Counted from the stretch's first letter, positions 1 to 7,698 are shown. The stretch: 28,245 bases of DNA from Verrucomicrobiota bacterium (GCA_030747575.1 JASLKI010000091.1:1-28245); one strand, 5' to 3'. Made by a program: numbers and translations. Notes: generated by a model not told the origin, from the sequence alone.

Positions 1-546
1 GGGCTGGATTTATGCTGCGGAACGGGTGATATCGCCATCGGCTTGGCCAAGCGGGGAGGCGCGCTCGTAGGGATGGATCTCAACCGACCCATGCTAATGC
101 AAGCCGCCGCCCGCTTGGCCAAGCGAGGGAATCAGTGCGTCAGGCTCGCCCAGGCGGATGCCTTGAACCTTCCGTTTGGGAACCACTCACTTGACTTGGT
201 GACGATCGGTTACGGTTTGAGGAACCTTGGTAGCATGGAAGACGGTCTTCGGGAGATTACCAGGGTCCTGAAGCCGGGAGGGCGTCTGCTGATACTCGAT
301 TTTGGTAAGCCGGCCAATCGGTTGCTCCGATCAGCTTATTTCCTATACCTCGCATGGATTCTGCCTGTTTTTGGCTGGCTATGTTGCGGCAATGCATCCG
401 CCTACGCTTATATACTGGACTCGCTGAAAAAATATCCTGCACAAAAAGGAGTGTCAGCCAAGCTGGATTTGCTGGGTTATAAATCCGTTCAAATAATAGA
501 TATAATGGGAGGGACAATGAGCATTCACGTTGCGATTAAGCAATGA
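1..546 (+). CDS. menG: Demethylmenaquinone/ubiquinone-type C-methyltransferase, 3' part
   Basis: The SAM-dependent methyltransferase of the UbiE/MenG family methylates demethylmenaquinone (or the ubiquinone precursor) in the last steps of quinone synthesis. The frame is open from base 1, so the 5' end lies outside the window; about 50-60 N-terminal residues are missing compared with a usual length of 230-250. The first visible residues are SAM motif I (LDLCCGTGD). The family motifs PFGNHSLDLVTIGYGLRN and RVLKPGGRLLILDFGKP follow, and the protein ends in GGTMSIHVAIK, the typical UbiE/MenG C-terminus. MenG is more likely than UbiE because most relatives suggested by the window use menaquinone, but sequence alone does not decide. 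Two iterated palindromes (41-52, 112-125) encode LAKR in this gene. Confidence 0.9.
   Translation, partial: GLDLCCGTGDIAIGLAKRGGALVGMDLNRPMLMQAAARLAKRGNQCVRLAQADALNLPFGNHSLDLVTIGYGLRNLGSMEDGLREITRVLKPGGRLLILDFGKPANRLLRSAYFLYLAWILPVFGWLCCGNASAYAYILDSLKKYPAQKGVSAKLDLLGYKSVQIIDIMGGTMSIHVAIKQ
41..52. repeat. Iterated palindrome GCTTGGCCAAGC (copy 1)
   Basis: Perfect 12-bp palindrome inside menG, read as Gly-Leu-Ala-Lys-Arg. It is one of seven exact 12-mers in the window. Confidence 0.85.
112..125. repeat. Iterated palindrome CGCTTGGCCAAGCG (copy 2)
   Basis: Perfect 14-bp palindrome inside menG, read as Arg-Leu-Ala-Lys-Arg, only 60 bp from copy 1. It is one of two copies with the full 14-bp symmetry. 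Confidence 0.85.
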
Positions 547-611
547 AATATTAACTGTACCTTTACTTATTCAACTATCCAGTACCTCCTGAAAAAACAT
601 TATATTTCGAC

Positions 612-639
612 TTGTAAACAATTTGTTATAGGGTATTAT
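612..639 (+). promoter_or_regulatory. Candidate sigma-70-like promoter of the histone-like gene
   Basis: TTGTAA (612-617), a 16-bp spacer, then TATTAT (634-639), in an AT-rich gap that contrasts with the GC-rich genes around it. It would start transcription near 646, about 40 bp before the ATG at 684. This is inference from motif and position only. Confidence 0.4.
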
Positions 640-683
640 TCAACCTTTGCGTCGGTATATGGCGCGATATAACCCCAAAGAGA

Positions 684-1262
684 ATGAGCAAAGATACAGT
701 TAAATTATTCCAACGAGCTCGTGCGGTATTGCAATCCGAAAAGGATTCCCTATCGAAGGCTTTGGCAAACGCGCAGGCAACTGCAGCGGATGCTGAAAAA
801 AGGCTGGCTGAGATTGAAGCCGCCTTGGGAGGTGCAGGCACTGCGCCGGCCAAGCGACGTGGTCGTAAGTCGAAGAAAGCCGCAGGCAAGCGCCGCGGTC
901 GTCCGGCGAAGAAGACTGCAGGCAAGCGCGGTCGTCCGGCGAAGAAAAAGGCGGCCAAGAAAGCACCCAGAAAGGCTGTAAAAAAAGCCGCCAAGAAGAC
1001 ACCCAAAAAGGCTGTAAAGAAAGCCCCTAAAAAGGCGGCCAAAAAGGCCTCGGCTAAGAAGGTGAAGAACAAGCTCTCCTTGAAGCAGGTCGCCTTGGCA
1101 GTAACCAAGGGTAAGGCCCTGGATGCCAAACAAATCCTTGGGGCAGCCAAGAAGGCGGGTCACAAGTTCTCGGGCAAGAATCCCCTGAACTCCCTTCGCG
1201 TGATGCTGTACACCAACAAAAAGGCGTTCAAGAACAACAAGGGTAAGTTCGTTGCGGCTTGA
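684..1262 (+). CDS. Histone H1-like DNA-binding protein with AT-hooks and HARE-HTH-like C-terminus
   Basis: 192-residue, very basic protein likely to bind and organise DNA. Residues 1-50 are an Ala/Glu/Lys-rich predicted coiled coil. Residues 55-88 carry three AT-hook-like cores (RRGRK at 58-62, RRGRP at 70-74, KRGRP at 81-85). Residues 86-128 are H1-tail-like repeats of KKAxKKxPKKAVKKAP type. Residues 131-192 look like a HARE-HTH (HB1/ASXL) winged-helix domain: LSLKQVALAV, DAKQILGAAKKAG, NSLRVMLYT, then a terminal GKFV strand. The HARE assignment is by eye and less certain than the basic tail. The start at 684 has AAAGAGA directly before ATG and is the first ATG of the frame. The gene stands alone, with its own AT-rich upstream region and a strong terminator at 1341-1370. 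Confidence 0.85.
   Translation: MSKDTVKLFQRARAVLQSEKDSLSKALANAQATAADAEKRLAEIEAALGGAGTAPAKRRGRKSKKAAGKRRGRPAKKTAGKRGRPAKKKAAKKAPRKAVKKAAKKTPKKAVKKAPKKAAKKASAKKVKNKLSLKQVALAVTKGKALDAKQILGAAKKAGHKFSGKNPLNSLRVMLYTNKKAFKNNKGKFVAA
851..1050 (+). repeat. Degenerate tandem repeats encoding the AT-hook and Lys-rich tail
   Basis: Two near-identical units beginning GCAGGCAAGCG and ending CCGGCGAAGAA lie at 882-913 and 918-946, the second lacking 3 bp. A diverged relative is at 851-880. A second family built on cccaRaaaggctgtaaaR repeats at about 965-985 and 1000-1020. Length change by slippage would alter the number of AT-hooks in frame. Confidence 0.7.
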
Positions 1263-1286
1263 ACCGTTTTTCCGGATCGCCCGTTT

Positions 1287-1302
1287 GCCGGTTTTGACCG
1301 GC
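1287..1302. other. Small perfect hairpin downstream of the histone-like gene
   Basis: GCCGGT-TTTG-ACCGGC, a 6-bp stem with a 4-nt loop, without a following T-run. It lies 25 bp after the stop codon and upstream of the real terminator at 1341. Confidence 0.4.
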
Positions 1303-1340
1303 GAGCTTGAATAGCGGGCGGATAAAGGATATTGCAATTC

Positions 1341-1370
1341 CCGGCGGCGTTTGCCGCCGGTTTTTTCTTT
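1341..1370 (+). terminator. Rho-independent terminator abutting hisF
   Basis: CCGGCGGC-GTTT-GCCGCCGG gives a perfect 8-bp GC stem with a 4-nt loop, followed by TTTTTTCTTTTT. It closes the histone-like gene but ends only about 5 nt before the hisF ATG at 1376, so it could also act on hisF expression. Confidence 0.85.
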
Positions 1371-1375
1371 TTATT

Positions 1376-2152
1376 ATGTTAGCCAAGCGAGTGATTCCCT
1401 GCCTGGACGTGCACGACGGTGCCGTTACGCGCGGGGTGCAGTTTGGCCGTGCGGAGGAGGGGGGACTGCGCAGTGTCGGCGACCCTGTCGAGTTGGCCGT
1501 TCGCTATGATGAGCAGGGCGCTGACGAGATGGTTTTTTTTGACATCACCGCCAGTGCACACGGGCGCGACACGATGGTCGATGTGATGGAGCGGGTGGCG
1601 AGCCGTTGTTTCATGCCGTTGACGGTCGGAGGTGGCATTCGCTCGGTGCAGGACATGGGCATCATGCTCAAGGCGGGTGCGGACAAGATCAGTATAAACA
1701 GCGCCGCCTTGGCCAAGCCGGAGTTAATTCGCGAGGGCGCGGAAAAGTTTGGCAGCCAGTGCATCGTCGTCTCGGTCGACGCCAAGAAAACTGTTGATGG
1801 CAGGTGGGGTGTCTTTTCGCACGGCGGCCGCAAGGAAACCGGTTTGGACGCGGTCGAGTGGTCGGCCCGTGCTGTTGAACTCGGCGCTGGCGAGATCGTT
1901 TTAAATAGCATCGACGCCGACGGCACGAAGGCCGGCTACGACTTGGAAATCACGAGGCGCATCAGCGAGTTGCTGGATGTCTCGGTGGTGGCCAGCGGCG
2001 GCGCCGGTTGTCTCGAACACATGGCCGAGGTGCTGCACGAGGGCAGGGCCGACGCGGTGTTGGCGGCGAGTATTTTTCACTTCGGCGAATATACCGTCGC
2101 CGATGTAAAGGCATTCTTGAAACAGGACGGCATTCCTGTCCGCACGATATAA
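1376..2152 (+). CDS. hisF: Imidazole glycerol phosphate synthase, cyclase subunit HisF
   Basis: The (beta/alpha)8 cyclase uses ammonia delivered by HisH to convert PRFAR to imidazole-glycerol phosphate and AICAR in histidine synthesis, in the cytoplasm. The 258-residue product begins MLAKRVIPCLDVHDG. Both catalytic aspartates are placed as in characterised enzymes: Asp11 in CLDV and Asp135 in VSVDAKK. Phosphate-binding motifs LTVGGGIRS (82-90) and VVASGGAG are present. The usual Lys near position 19 is Arg here (DGAVTRG), a conservative change. Upstream in-frame TTG codons would translate through the terminator hairpin, so ATG 1376 is chosen. No Shine-Dalgarno is seen. hisI follows 2 nt after the stop. 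No HisH is in the window. Confidence 0.95.
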   Translation: MLAKRVIPCLDVHDGAVTRGVQFGRAEEGGLRSVGDPVELAVRYDEQGADEMVFFDITASAHGRDTMVDVMERVASRCFMPLTVGGGIRSVQDMGIMLKAGADKISINSAALAKPELIREGAEKFGSQCIVVSVDAKKTVDGRWGVFSHGGRKETGLDAVEWSARAVELGAGEIVLNSIDADGTKAGYDLEITRRISELLDVSVVASGGAGCLEHMAEVLHEGRADAVLAASIFHFGEYTVADVKAFLKQDGIPVRTI

Positions 2153-2154
2153 TT

Positions 2155-2544
2155 ATGCAGATGAAGTTCATTGAGAAACTAAAGTTCAACTCGGATGGCC
2201 TGATCCCGGCCATTATACAGGAAGAAGGAACCGGCCGTGTGTTGATGATGGCGTGGATGAATGAGGCCTCGCTGAAGTCCACGATCGAGACAGGCAAGAC
2301 ACATTTTTGGAGTCGCTCCCGCCAGAAATACTGGATGAAGGGCGAGTTGAGCGGTCACACGCAGCAGGTCAGCGACATTGCGTTTGACTGTGACGGCGAC
2401 ACGCTGCTGGTTCAGGTCTCGCAGCATGGTGCGGCCTGCCATGAGGGCTATAAGTCCTGCTTTTTCCGCTCGACCCGCGAGGGGGGAGGGGTCGAGGTCA
2501 CCGAGGAGCAACTCGTCAACCCGGACGAGATCTACAAAAAGTAA
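2155..2544 (+). CDS. hisI: Phosphoribosyl-AMP cyclohydrolase HisI
   Basis: Opens the adenine ring of phosphoribosyl-AMP in histidine synthesis. The 129-residue protein is the stand-alone HisI form without a fused HisE pyrophosphohydrolase. Metal-site residues are visible: Asp78, Asp80 and Asp82 in FDCDGD, with Cys79, Cys95 (AACHEG) and Cys102 (KSCF), matching the Mg2+/Zn2+ sites of the family. It starts 2 nt after hisF, so the two are almost certainly cotranscribed. ATG 2155 is used; ATG 2161 is an equally possible start. There is no Shine-Dalgarno. Confidence 0.95.
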   Translation: MQMKFIEKLKFNSDGLIPAIIQEEGTGRVLMMAWMNEASLKSTIETGKTHFWSRSRQKYWMKGELSGHTQQVSDIAFDCDGDTLLVQVSQHGAACHEGYKSCFFRSTREGGGVEVTEEQLVNPDEIYKK

Positions 2545-2605
2545 TCCCGCTTGGCCTGTATTGTGTTGGCGTTTGGGGAAGCGCGCCGTTTAGACTGTCC
2601 GCCGC

Positions 2606-4138
2606 ATGGAGTTTTGCCGTCCAACCAAGGATGAGTTTTGCCGCTTGGCCGAACAGGGAAACCTGATTCCGGTCACGCGCCGGTTGTTGGCCGACCAGGA
2701 AACTCCGCTGACGGCTTATCGCAAAATTCGTGGCAAGGGCGAGTCGTTTCTTTTTGAGTCGGTCGAGGGAGGGGAGCATCTCGGCCGCTACTCGTTCGTG
2801 GGTTGCAACCCGCGCGGGATGATCCGCCAAGTCGGCGACACGGTGGAGTGGATCGAGGGCAGTCAAGTGCGGGAGACGTACAAGGTTGTCGGCCGTGGCG
2901 GGGCCAAGTCGGAGGGCCAAGTCGGCGACGGGCTCGAGGTCGTCGAGAAAGTTCTGGCCAACTACAAGCCGGTGGATGTCGATGGTCTGCCGCGATTCAC
3001 CGGCGGTGCGCTTGGCTTTGTCGGCCACGAGTTCATCCATGACATCGAGCCGGTTGTGCCGCGCCCGCCGGAGGACGAGCTTGGCACGCCGACGATTTGT
3101 TTCATCATCGCCGACCAACTGCTGGTGTTCGACCGGGTGGCGCAGACGCTGACGATCATCGTCAATGGCATCATCGATCCCGGCGACTCGCCGGCGGAGG
3201 TGTACGAGGCGGCGACCAATGAGGTGGAGAGGATCGTGGCAATGCTCGAGCAGCCGAGCGAATACAAGCCGGTGTCTTTCCCCGACGAGTTGCCGGAGAA
3301 GGAATTCCAGTCCAACCAAGCGAAGGATCGTTTTCTCAAGAACGTCGGGAAGGCGAAGGAGTACATCAACGCCGGCGACATCATTCAGGTGGTCGGTTCG
3401 CAGCGTTTTTCTGCCCCGGTGGATGCGTCGCCGCTGGACGTGTATCGCGCGGTGCGCTCGATCAATCCGTCGCCGTATATGTTTCTGCTGGAGTTTGAGG
3501 GCTATTCGCTCGTCGGCGCGTCGCCGGAGATACATGTGCGCTGCGAAGATCGGCGGGTGGAGATTCGCCCGATCGCCGGCACGCGGCCGCGCGGCAGAAA
3601 CGTCGAGAAAGACTTGGCGCTGGAGAAGGAGTTGCTCGCCGACCCGAAGGAGCGCGCCGAGCATGTGATGCTGGTTGACTTGGCGCGGAACGACATCGGC
3701 CGCGTGTGCGACTTCGGCTCGGTGGAGGTGAAAGACCTGATGATCATCGAGCGATACAGCCACGTGATGCACATCGTCACGCAGGTGGAGGGCAACCTCA
3801 CGGAGGAACATACGCCGTACGACCTGATCCGTGCGACGTTCCCGGCAGGGACGCTCTCCGGCGCGCCGAAGATTCGCGCGATGCAGATCATCTCCGAGTT
3901 TGAGCAGACGACGCGCGGGCCGTACGGCGGCTGCGTCGGTTACTTTTCGTTCACGGGAAATCTCGACTGCTGCATCACCATCCGCACGGCGTTGCTGAAG
4001 GGTGGCAAGGCGTACGTGCAGGCCGGTGGCGGCTGGGTGGCCGACTCGGTGCCGGAGAGCGAGTTTCAGGAAACGGTCAACAAATCCAAGGCGATGATCA
4101 AGGCGCTGGCGTTGGCCGAGAGCTTCAGCACGCAGTAG
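2606..4138 (+). CDS. trpE: Anthranilate synthase component I (TrpE)
   Basis: Converts chorismate to anthranilate with glutamine-derived ammonia from TrpG, the first step of tryptophan synthesis. 510 residues, normal for the family. The N-terminal domain has ETPLTAYRKI and FLFESVEGGEHLGRYSF (48-64), the region that binds feedback-inhibiting tryptophan. The chorismate-binding domain (about 240-500) shows PIAGTRPRG, ERAEHVMLVDLARNDIGRV, ATFPAGTLSGAPKIRAM, GPYGGCVGYFSF and a C-terminal GGGWVADSVPESEFQET. It lies 61 bp after hisI on the same strand and may share its transcript. No trp leader peptide is seen in that gap, and no trpG is in the window. Confidence 0.95.
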   Translation: MEFCRPTKDEFCRLAEQGNLIPVTRRLLADQETPLTAYRKIRGKGESFLFESVEGGEHLGRYSFVGCNPRGMIRQVGDTVEWIEGSQVRETYKVVGRGGAKSEGQVGDGLEVVEKVLANYKPVDVDGLPRFTGGALGFVGHEFIHDIEPVVPRPPEDELGTPTICFIIADQLLVFDRVAQTLTIIVNGIIDPGDSPAEVYEAATNEVERIVAMLEQPSEYKPVSFPDELPEKEFQSNQAKDRFLKNVGKAKEYINAGDIIQVVGSQRFSAPVDASPLDVYRAVRSINPSPYMFLLEFEGYSLVGASPEIHVRCEDRRVEIRPIAGTRPRGRNVEKDLALEKELLADPKERAEHVMLVDLARNDIGRVCDFGSVEVKDLMIIERYSHVMHIVTQVEGNLTEEHTPYDLIRATFPAGTLSGAPKIRAMQIISEFEQTTRGPYGGCVGYFSFTGNLDCCITIRTALLKGGKAYVQAGGGWVADSVPESEFQETVNKSKAMIKALALAESFSTQ

Positions 4139-4151
4139 TGCCTGGCCAAGC

Positions 4152-4517
4152 TTACGGCCCGGTGAATAACTCGACGTGGTGGCCGTCGGGGTCGGCGACG
4201 AAGAGTTGAGAGGCACCATCGGGGCGGGTGCGGCGTGGCAGATATTCCTGCCCGATGCTGTTGAAATGACCCTCCCACTCGTCGAGATTGTCGGCACGCA
4301 GGGCGAAGTGGTTGCCTCGCGGCTTGGAGCGCGTGTCCAACTCACGATCGCCGATCAGGTGCAGTTCCTGAAATTCGCCCAGCCGAAACCAAGCGCCGGG
4401 GAAGTCGAACGCCGGCCTCTCCACCGGCTCGAGCTTGAGTGCGTCGCGGTAAAATTCGCAGCTTTTCTCCACATCGGTGACGTGAAGCGCGACGTGATTA
4501 AGTTCATAGTGTGTCAT
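4152..4517 (-). CDS. VOC (glyoxalase/bleomycin-resistance fold) family protein
   Basis: 121-residue single-unit vicinal-oxygen-chelate protein. Two beta-alpha-beta-beta-beta modules are visible, starting at NHVALHVTDVEKSCEFYRD and GNHFALRADNLDEWEGHF. Candidate metal ligands are His8, the His in ELHLIG, the His in GNHFAL, and the Glu in HHVELFTG, the pattern of glyoxalase I-like enzymes. The family includes glyoxalases, dioxygenases and resistance proteins, so the substrate is not predictable. It converges on trpE with 13 bp between stops and no obvious terminator. The start ATG at 4517 lies just upstream of the divergent tRNA promoter. Confidence 0.85.
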   Translation of the reverse strand: MTHYELNHVALHVTDVEKSCEFYRDALKLEPVERPAFDFPGAWFRLGEFQELHLIGDRELDTRSKPRGNHFALRADNLDEWEGHFNSIGQEYLPRRTRPDGASQLFVADPDGHHVELFTGP

Positions 4518-4529
4518 GCAAAAAATCGG

Positions 4530-4557
4530 TTGACGGTTAAAAGGGTATCCCTACAAT
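4530..4557 (+). promoter_or_regulatory. Sigma-70-like promoter for tRNA-Ala
   Basis: TTGACG (4530-4535), a 16-bp spacer and TACAAT (4552-4557), placed so that transcription would begin about 8 nt before the mature tRNA 5' end. It is the best consensus match noticed in the window. Confidence 0.75.
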
Positions 4558-4572
4558 CGCCGTCCCCTTGGT

Positions 4573-4648
4573 GGGGTCGTAGCTCAGTTGGTAGAGCACC
4601 ACAATGGCATTGTGGGGGTCGCTGGTTCGAGACCAGTCGGCTCCACCA
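4573..4648 (+). tRNA. tRNA-Ala (anticodon GGC)
   Basis: A 76-nt cloverleaf with encoded CCA. The acceptor stem GGGGTCG/CGGCTCC contains the G3-U70 wobble pair that identifies alanine tRNAs. The D arm is GCTC-AGTTGGTA-GAGC. The anticodon arm is CCACA-ATGGCAT-TGTGG with GGC at the anticodon, reading GCC. The T arm is GCTGG-TTCGAGA-CCAGT. A run of seven T (4649-4655) directly after CCA may end the transcript. Confidence 0.97.
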
Positions 4649-4676
4649 TTTTTTTCTCGCTTGTTTCAAGTGTGGC

Positions 4677-4901
4677 TCAGGAAATTGACGGTATCCTGCT
4701 GCACCATTTGTGAGAGCTGATTCCCTTCCAGTTTTTGATTTCCTCGTCGGCGCCTGAGCTGACCAGATACTTGGCCAGGTGAAGGGGAGTGTTTCCGTCG
4801 CAGTTCTGCGCGTTGACGCCCAAGCCCCGCTCGACGAGCAGTTCCACAATCGCCATCGAGTTTTCGTTCGGGTTGAGCGCAATGATGGAGGTTGAGTTCA
4901 T
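4677..4901 (-). pseudogene. Small ankyrin-repeat protein, probably a remnant
   Basis: Short frame starting at ATG 4901 (GTG 4931 also possible; an in-frame TAG lies at 4938-4940). It encodes about one and a half ankyrin repeats: SMAIVELLVERGLGVNAQN, then DGNTPLHLAKYLVSSGADEE. The second repeat jumps from TPLHLA straight to KYLVSSGA, lacking the roughly 10 residues normally between them, and the last residues resemble nothing. It ends close to the 3' end of tRNA-Ala. This fits a decayed or truncated ankyrin gene; a short functional protein cannot be excluded. The remaining bases of the 4649-5004 gap show no other gene. Confidence 0.5.
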
Positions 4902-5004
4902 GGGTTCACCAACGGCACCGTATTCAACCACGAAAGGCTAGCTGAATCGAACGGGTGAGGGAAGGATTACTGGACAGTAAAAAACCTTGTTTTCAACCGG
5001 CAGG

Positions 5005-7698
5005 ATGAGGCAAGCTTTCTTCGTTGAAAAAAATCAAACATCAGATGGGGAAGAAGCATCGGTCGATGCCAAGCGTGTGAGGGTTAAATTCAGTCAACTT
5101 GTGGTGTGTTTTTTTCTGGTTGTCTTGGCCCGACCGGCCAGCGCGTGGTCGGCCGATCGGAGTGGGGATGGCTTGGTGGTGCTGTACGATTTCCGCTTGG
5201 CCAAGGGCAGCATCGTCAAGGATCGATCCGGCGTTGGTAAGCCGCTTGACCTGAAAATCGAGAACTCGAAAAACGTACGCCGCACCAAGGGCGCGCTCGA
5301 GGTGCGGGGCAAGGCGCTCATTCGCTCCGACAAGCCGGCGGCCAAGGTATTCAACGCCGTGCGCCGCTCCGGCGAGATCACAATCGAGGCGTGGGTGCAT
5401 CCGGCCAATGCCAAGCAGGATGGCCCGGCGCGGATGGTCACGCTGTCGGGCGGCAGTTCCGAGCGCAACTTCACGCTTGGCCAGGAGGCCGACAAGGTGG
5501 ACGTGCGGCTTCGAACCATCAAGACCAGCGGGAACGGCATCCCTTCGCTGAACAGTCCCGACCGTAGTCTGGCTCCCCGCTTGACTCACATCGTGTACAC
5601 CCGCAACCGGGGCGGCCGCGCGCGACTTTTTCTCAACGGCAAACAGCAGGCGGAAAAGCGCGTGCCCGGCGCAATGGCAAACTGGAACGGCAGGTACCGC
5701 CTGGCCCTGGCCAACGAGCTTTTCAGCGAACGGCCCTGGTTGGGGACGTTTCATCTCGTGGCGATTTACAGCCGGGACTTGTCGGTTGGGGAAGTCACGC
5801 AACATTTCAAGGCCGGCGTAAACGCCCGATCCACCGGCGCGCAACTGGCCACGCGGAAACAGTCTGCGAAGGAACAGTTTTTTGACCGGGAAATCGCACC
5901 GTTACTTTCGCGCCATTGTCTCGAGTGCCACGACACAGTGAACCACAAGGGTAGGCTGGATCTTTCAAAAAAATCGACCGCGTTCTTCACCACGAAAAAG
6001 GAGACCGTGATCGTTCCTGGCAAGTCGGCGGAGAGCCTGTTGTGGGAGGTCGTCGAGGCGGACGACATGCCGAGCGAGCGTGATCAGTTGAGCGTGGACG
6101 AAAAGAAACTGCTGCGAAAGTGGATCGACGACGGTGCCGTTTGGGCCGGCGAGGAAATCGATCCACTGGCCCACACGCATGACTGGCGCGTCAACCAAAA
6201 CTGGGTGCGCCGCCTCACGGTGCCTGAGTACATTGATACCGTCCGGAGCCTGACCGGCGTGGACATCGCGAGGGAGGCGAGGGAAACCCTGCCGCCGGAC
6301 ATTCGGGCCGACGGCTTCAGTAATACAGCCTACAATCTCACCGTCGATCTCAAGCACATCGAGGCCTACTCGAGGCTTGCCGGCATCATCGTTGGCAAAA
6401 TGAACGTGAGGCAATTCGCCAAGCGCTTTTCCAAGAAACGAGGATTCACTGACGACGTCATGCGCGATCTCGTAGCCAAGATGGGCAAATGGCTTTTGCG
6501 CGCGCCGCTCGAGGAGCACGAAGTGGCGGCGTTTCGCGGGATTTCCACCACGGTGGCTGCCGCCGGGGGGACGTTCGAGGAGGCTCTCTCGCTGCTGGTC
6601 GAGGCGATGCTGCAGTCACCCCGCTTCCTCTATCGCGTCGAGAACGAGCGCGGGGACGGCACCGCCTGGCCGGTGAGCGAGTACGAGTTGGCCTCCCGCA
6701 TGAGCTACATCATTTGGGGTGCGCCGCCCGATGCTCAACTGCTCGAGGCGGCCGAGAACGGCCAACTCTTCGAGGACACCAGCTTGGAGGCTCAACTAAA
6801 ACGAATGCTCGACGACCCGCGCGCAGCCAAGCGCTCCGCCGAGTTCGTCCACGAATGGCTCAACCTCGGGCGCTTGGCCAACATGAAGCCCAACCCGGAA
6901 AAGTTTCCGCAGTGGAACGCCGACTTGGCCAACGACATGCGCGCCGAGACGCTTACATTTTTCGACGACGTGGTCTGGAAACAAAACCGCCCGTTGGCCG
7001 ACCTGCTCAACGCCAAGCTCACCTACGCCACGCCGCGATTGGCCAGGCACTACGGTCTGCCGGTGCAGCGTGGGGGCCTGGCCCGGTACGACCTGAAATC
7101 CGTCCCCGAGCGGGGTGGCTTGTTGACCCAGGGCAGTGTGTTGACCATCGGCGGCGATGAGGCGTCGATGGTCACGCGCGGACTCTTCGTGCTGCGCGAC
7201 CTCCTGCGAAGCGGGGTGAAAGATCCGCCGCCATCGGTCAACACTGAGCCGGTGCCATCGAAGGCCGGTTTGACCCAGCGCAATATCGCCAGGAAACGCA
7301 TCGCGGACAAGACTTGTGGCGGCTGCCACATCAAGTTCGAGCCGCTGGCGTTCGGGTTGGAAAAGTTCGACGGCATCGGAGCGTTTCACGAAAAGGACGA
7401 GCACGGCAACACCCTCCGTGACGACGGCGAAATCCTCTTTCCCGGCACGGCCAAGACGGTGCCGTACGACTCCTCCGCCGAGTTGATGAACCTGCTCGCC
7501 GGCAGCGACCGCGTCCAGCAATGCCTGACGTGGAAGGTGACCCAGTTCGCGCTGGGCCGGCCACTTGGCCCGGCTGATTCCCGCACGCTTGACAAGGTTC
7601 ACCAAGCTGCGCAGAAGGGGGGCGGAACTTATGCCAGCTTGATGCGAGCCATCATAAAAAGCGACCTGGTGCAAAAAACACAAACCGAGGCAAACTGA
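5005..7698 (+). CDS. Secreted LamG / DUF1587-DUF1592-DUF1588-DUF1585 cytochrome-like protein
   Basis: About 897-residue exported protein of the planctomycete/verrucomicrobial type. The order is: signal peptide (KFSQLVVCFFLVVLARPASA); a LamG/concanavalin-like domain at about 40-275, with VVLYDFRLAKG, ITIEAWVHP and ARLFLNGKQ; a PSCyt1-like c-type haem site CLECH (Cys305); DUF1587 near RRLTVPEYIDTVRSLTG; DUF1595/DUF1592 around YELASRMSYIIWGAPPD; DUF1588 with GGLLTQGSVLTIGGD and a second haem motif CGGCH (Cys771); and DUF1585 at the C-terminus. The family role is unproven; periplasmic electron transfer linked to polymer breakdown is commonly inferred. The start is uncertain: ATG 5005 leaves about 25 residues before the signal peptide, while GTG 5077 gives a compact one. 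Its stop overlaps the next gene's ATG. Confidence 0.9.
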   Translation: MRQAFFVEKNQTSDGEEASVDAKRVRVKFSQLVVCFFLVVLARPASAWSADRSGDGLVVLYDFRLAKGSIVKDRSGVGKPLDLKIENSKNVRRTKGALEVRGKALIRSDKPAAKVFNAVRRSGEITIEAWVHPANAKQDGPARMVTLSGGSSERNFTLGQEADKVDVRLRTIKTSGNGIPSLNSPDRSLAPRLTHIVYTRNRGGRARLFLNGKQQAEKRVPGAMANWNGRYRLALANELFSERPWLGTFHLVAIYSRDLSVGEVTQHFKAGVNARSTGAQLATRKQSAKEQFFDREIAPLLSRHCLECHDTVNHKGRLDLSKKSTAFFTTKKETVIVPGKSAESLLWEVVEADDMPSERDQLSVDEKKLLRKWIDDGAVWAGEEIDPLAHTHDWRVNQNWVRRLTVPEYIDTVRSLTGVDIAREARETLPPDIRADGFSNTAYNLTVDLKHIEAYSRLAGIIVGKMNVRQFAKRFSKKRGFTDDVMRDLVAKMGKWLLRAPLEEHEVAAFRGISTTVAAAGGTFEEALSLLVEAMLQSPRFLYRVENERGDGTAWPVSEYELASRMSYIIWGAPPDAQLLEAAENGQLFEDTSLEAQLKRMLDDPRAAKRSAEFVHEWLNLGRLANMKPNPEKFPQWNADLANDMRAETLTFFDDVVWKQNRPLADLLNAKLTYATPRLARHYGLPVQRGGLARYDLKSVPERGGLLTQGSVLTIGGDEASMVTRGLFVLRDLLRSGVKDPPPSVNTEPVPSKAGLTQRNIARKRIADKTCGGCHIKFEPLAFGLEKFDGIGAFHEKDEHGNTLRDDGEILFPGTAKTVPYDSSAELMNLLAGSDRVQQCLTWKVTQFALGRPLGPADSRTLDKVHQAAQKGGGTYASLMRAIIKSDLVQKTQTEAN

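Noticed and set aside
1307..1378. Longer hisF start at TTG 1307
   Set aside because: It would translate through the terminator hairpin and add residues foreign to HisF; MLAKRVIPCLDV is the usual N-terminus.
2516..4345. 609-codon minus-strand open frame opposite trpE
   Set aside because: Arg/His/Leu-rich product with no recognisable domain, a shadow of a high-GC gene; trpE is unambiguous on the other strand.
4514..4882. Minus-strand 122-codon frame crossing the tRNA-Ala gene, with peptide SNQRPPQCHCGALPTELRPH
   Set aside because: It is the antisense translation of the tRNA, a common false gene; the ankyrin frame overlaps it with better protein evidence.
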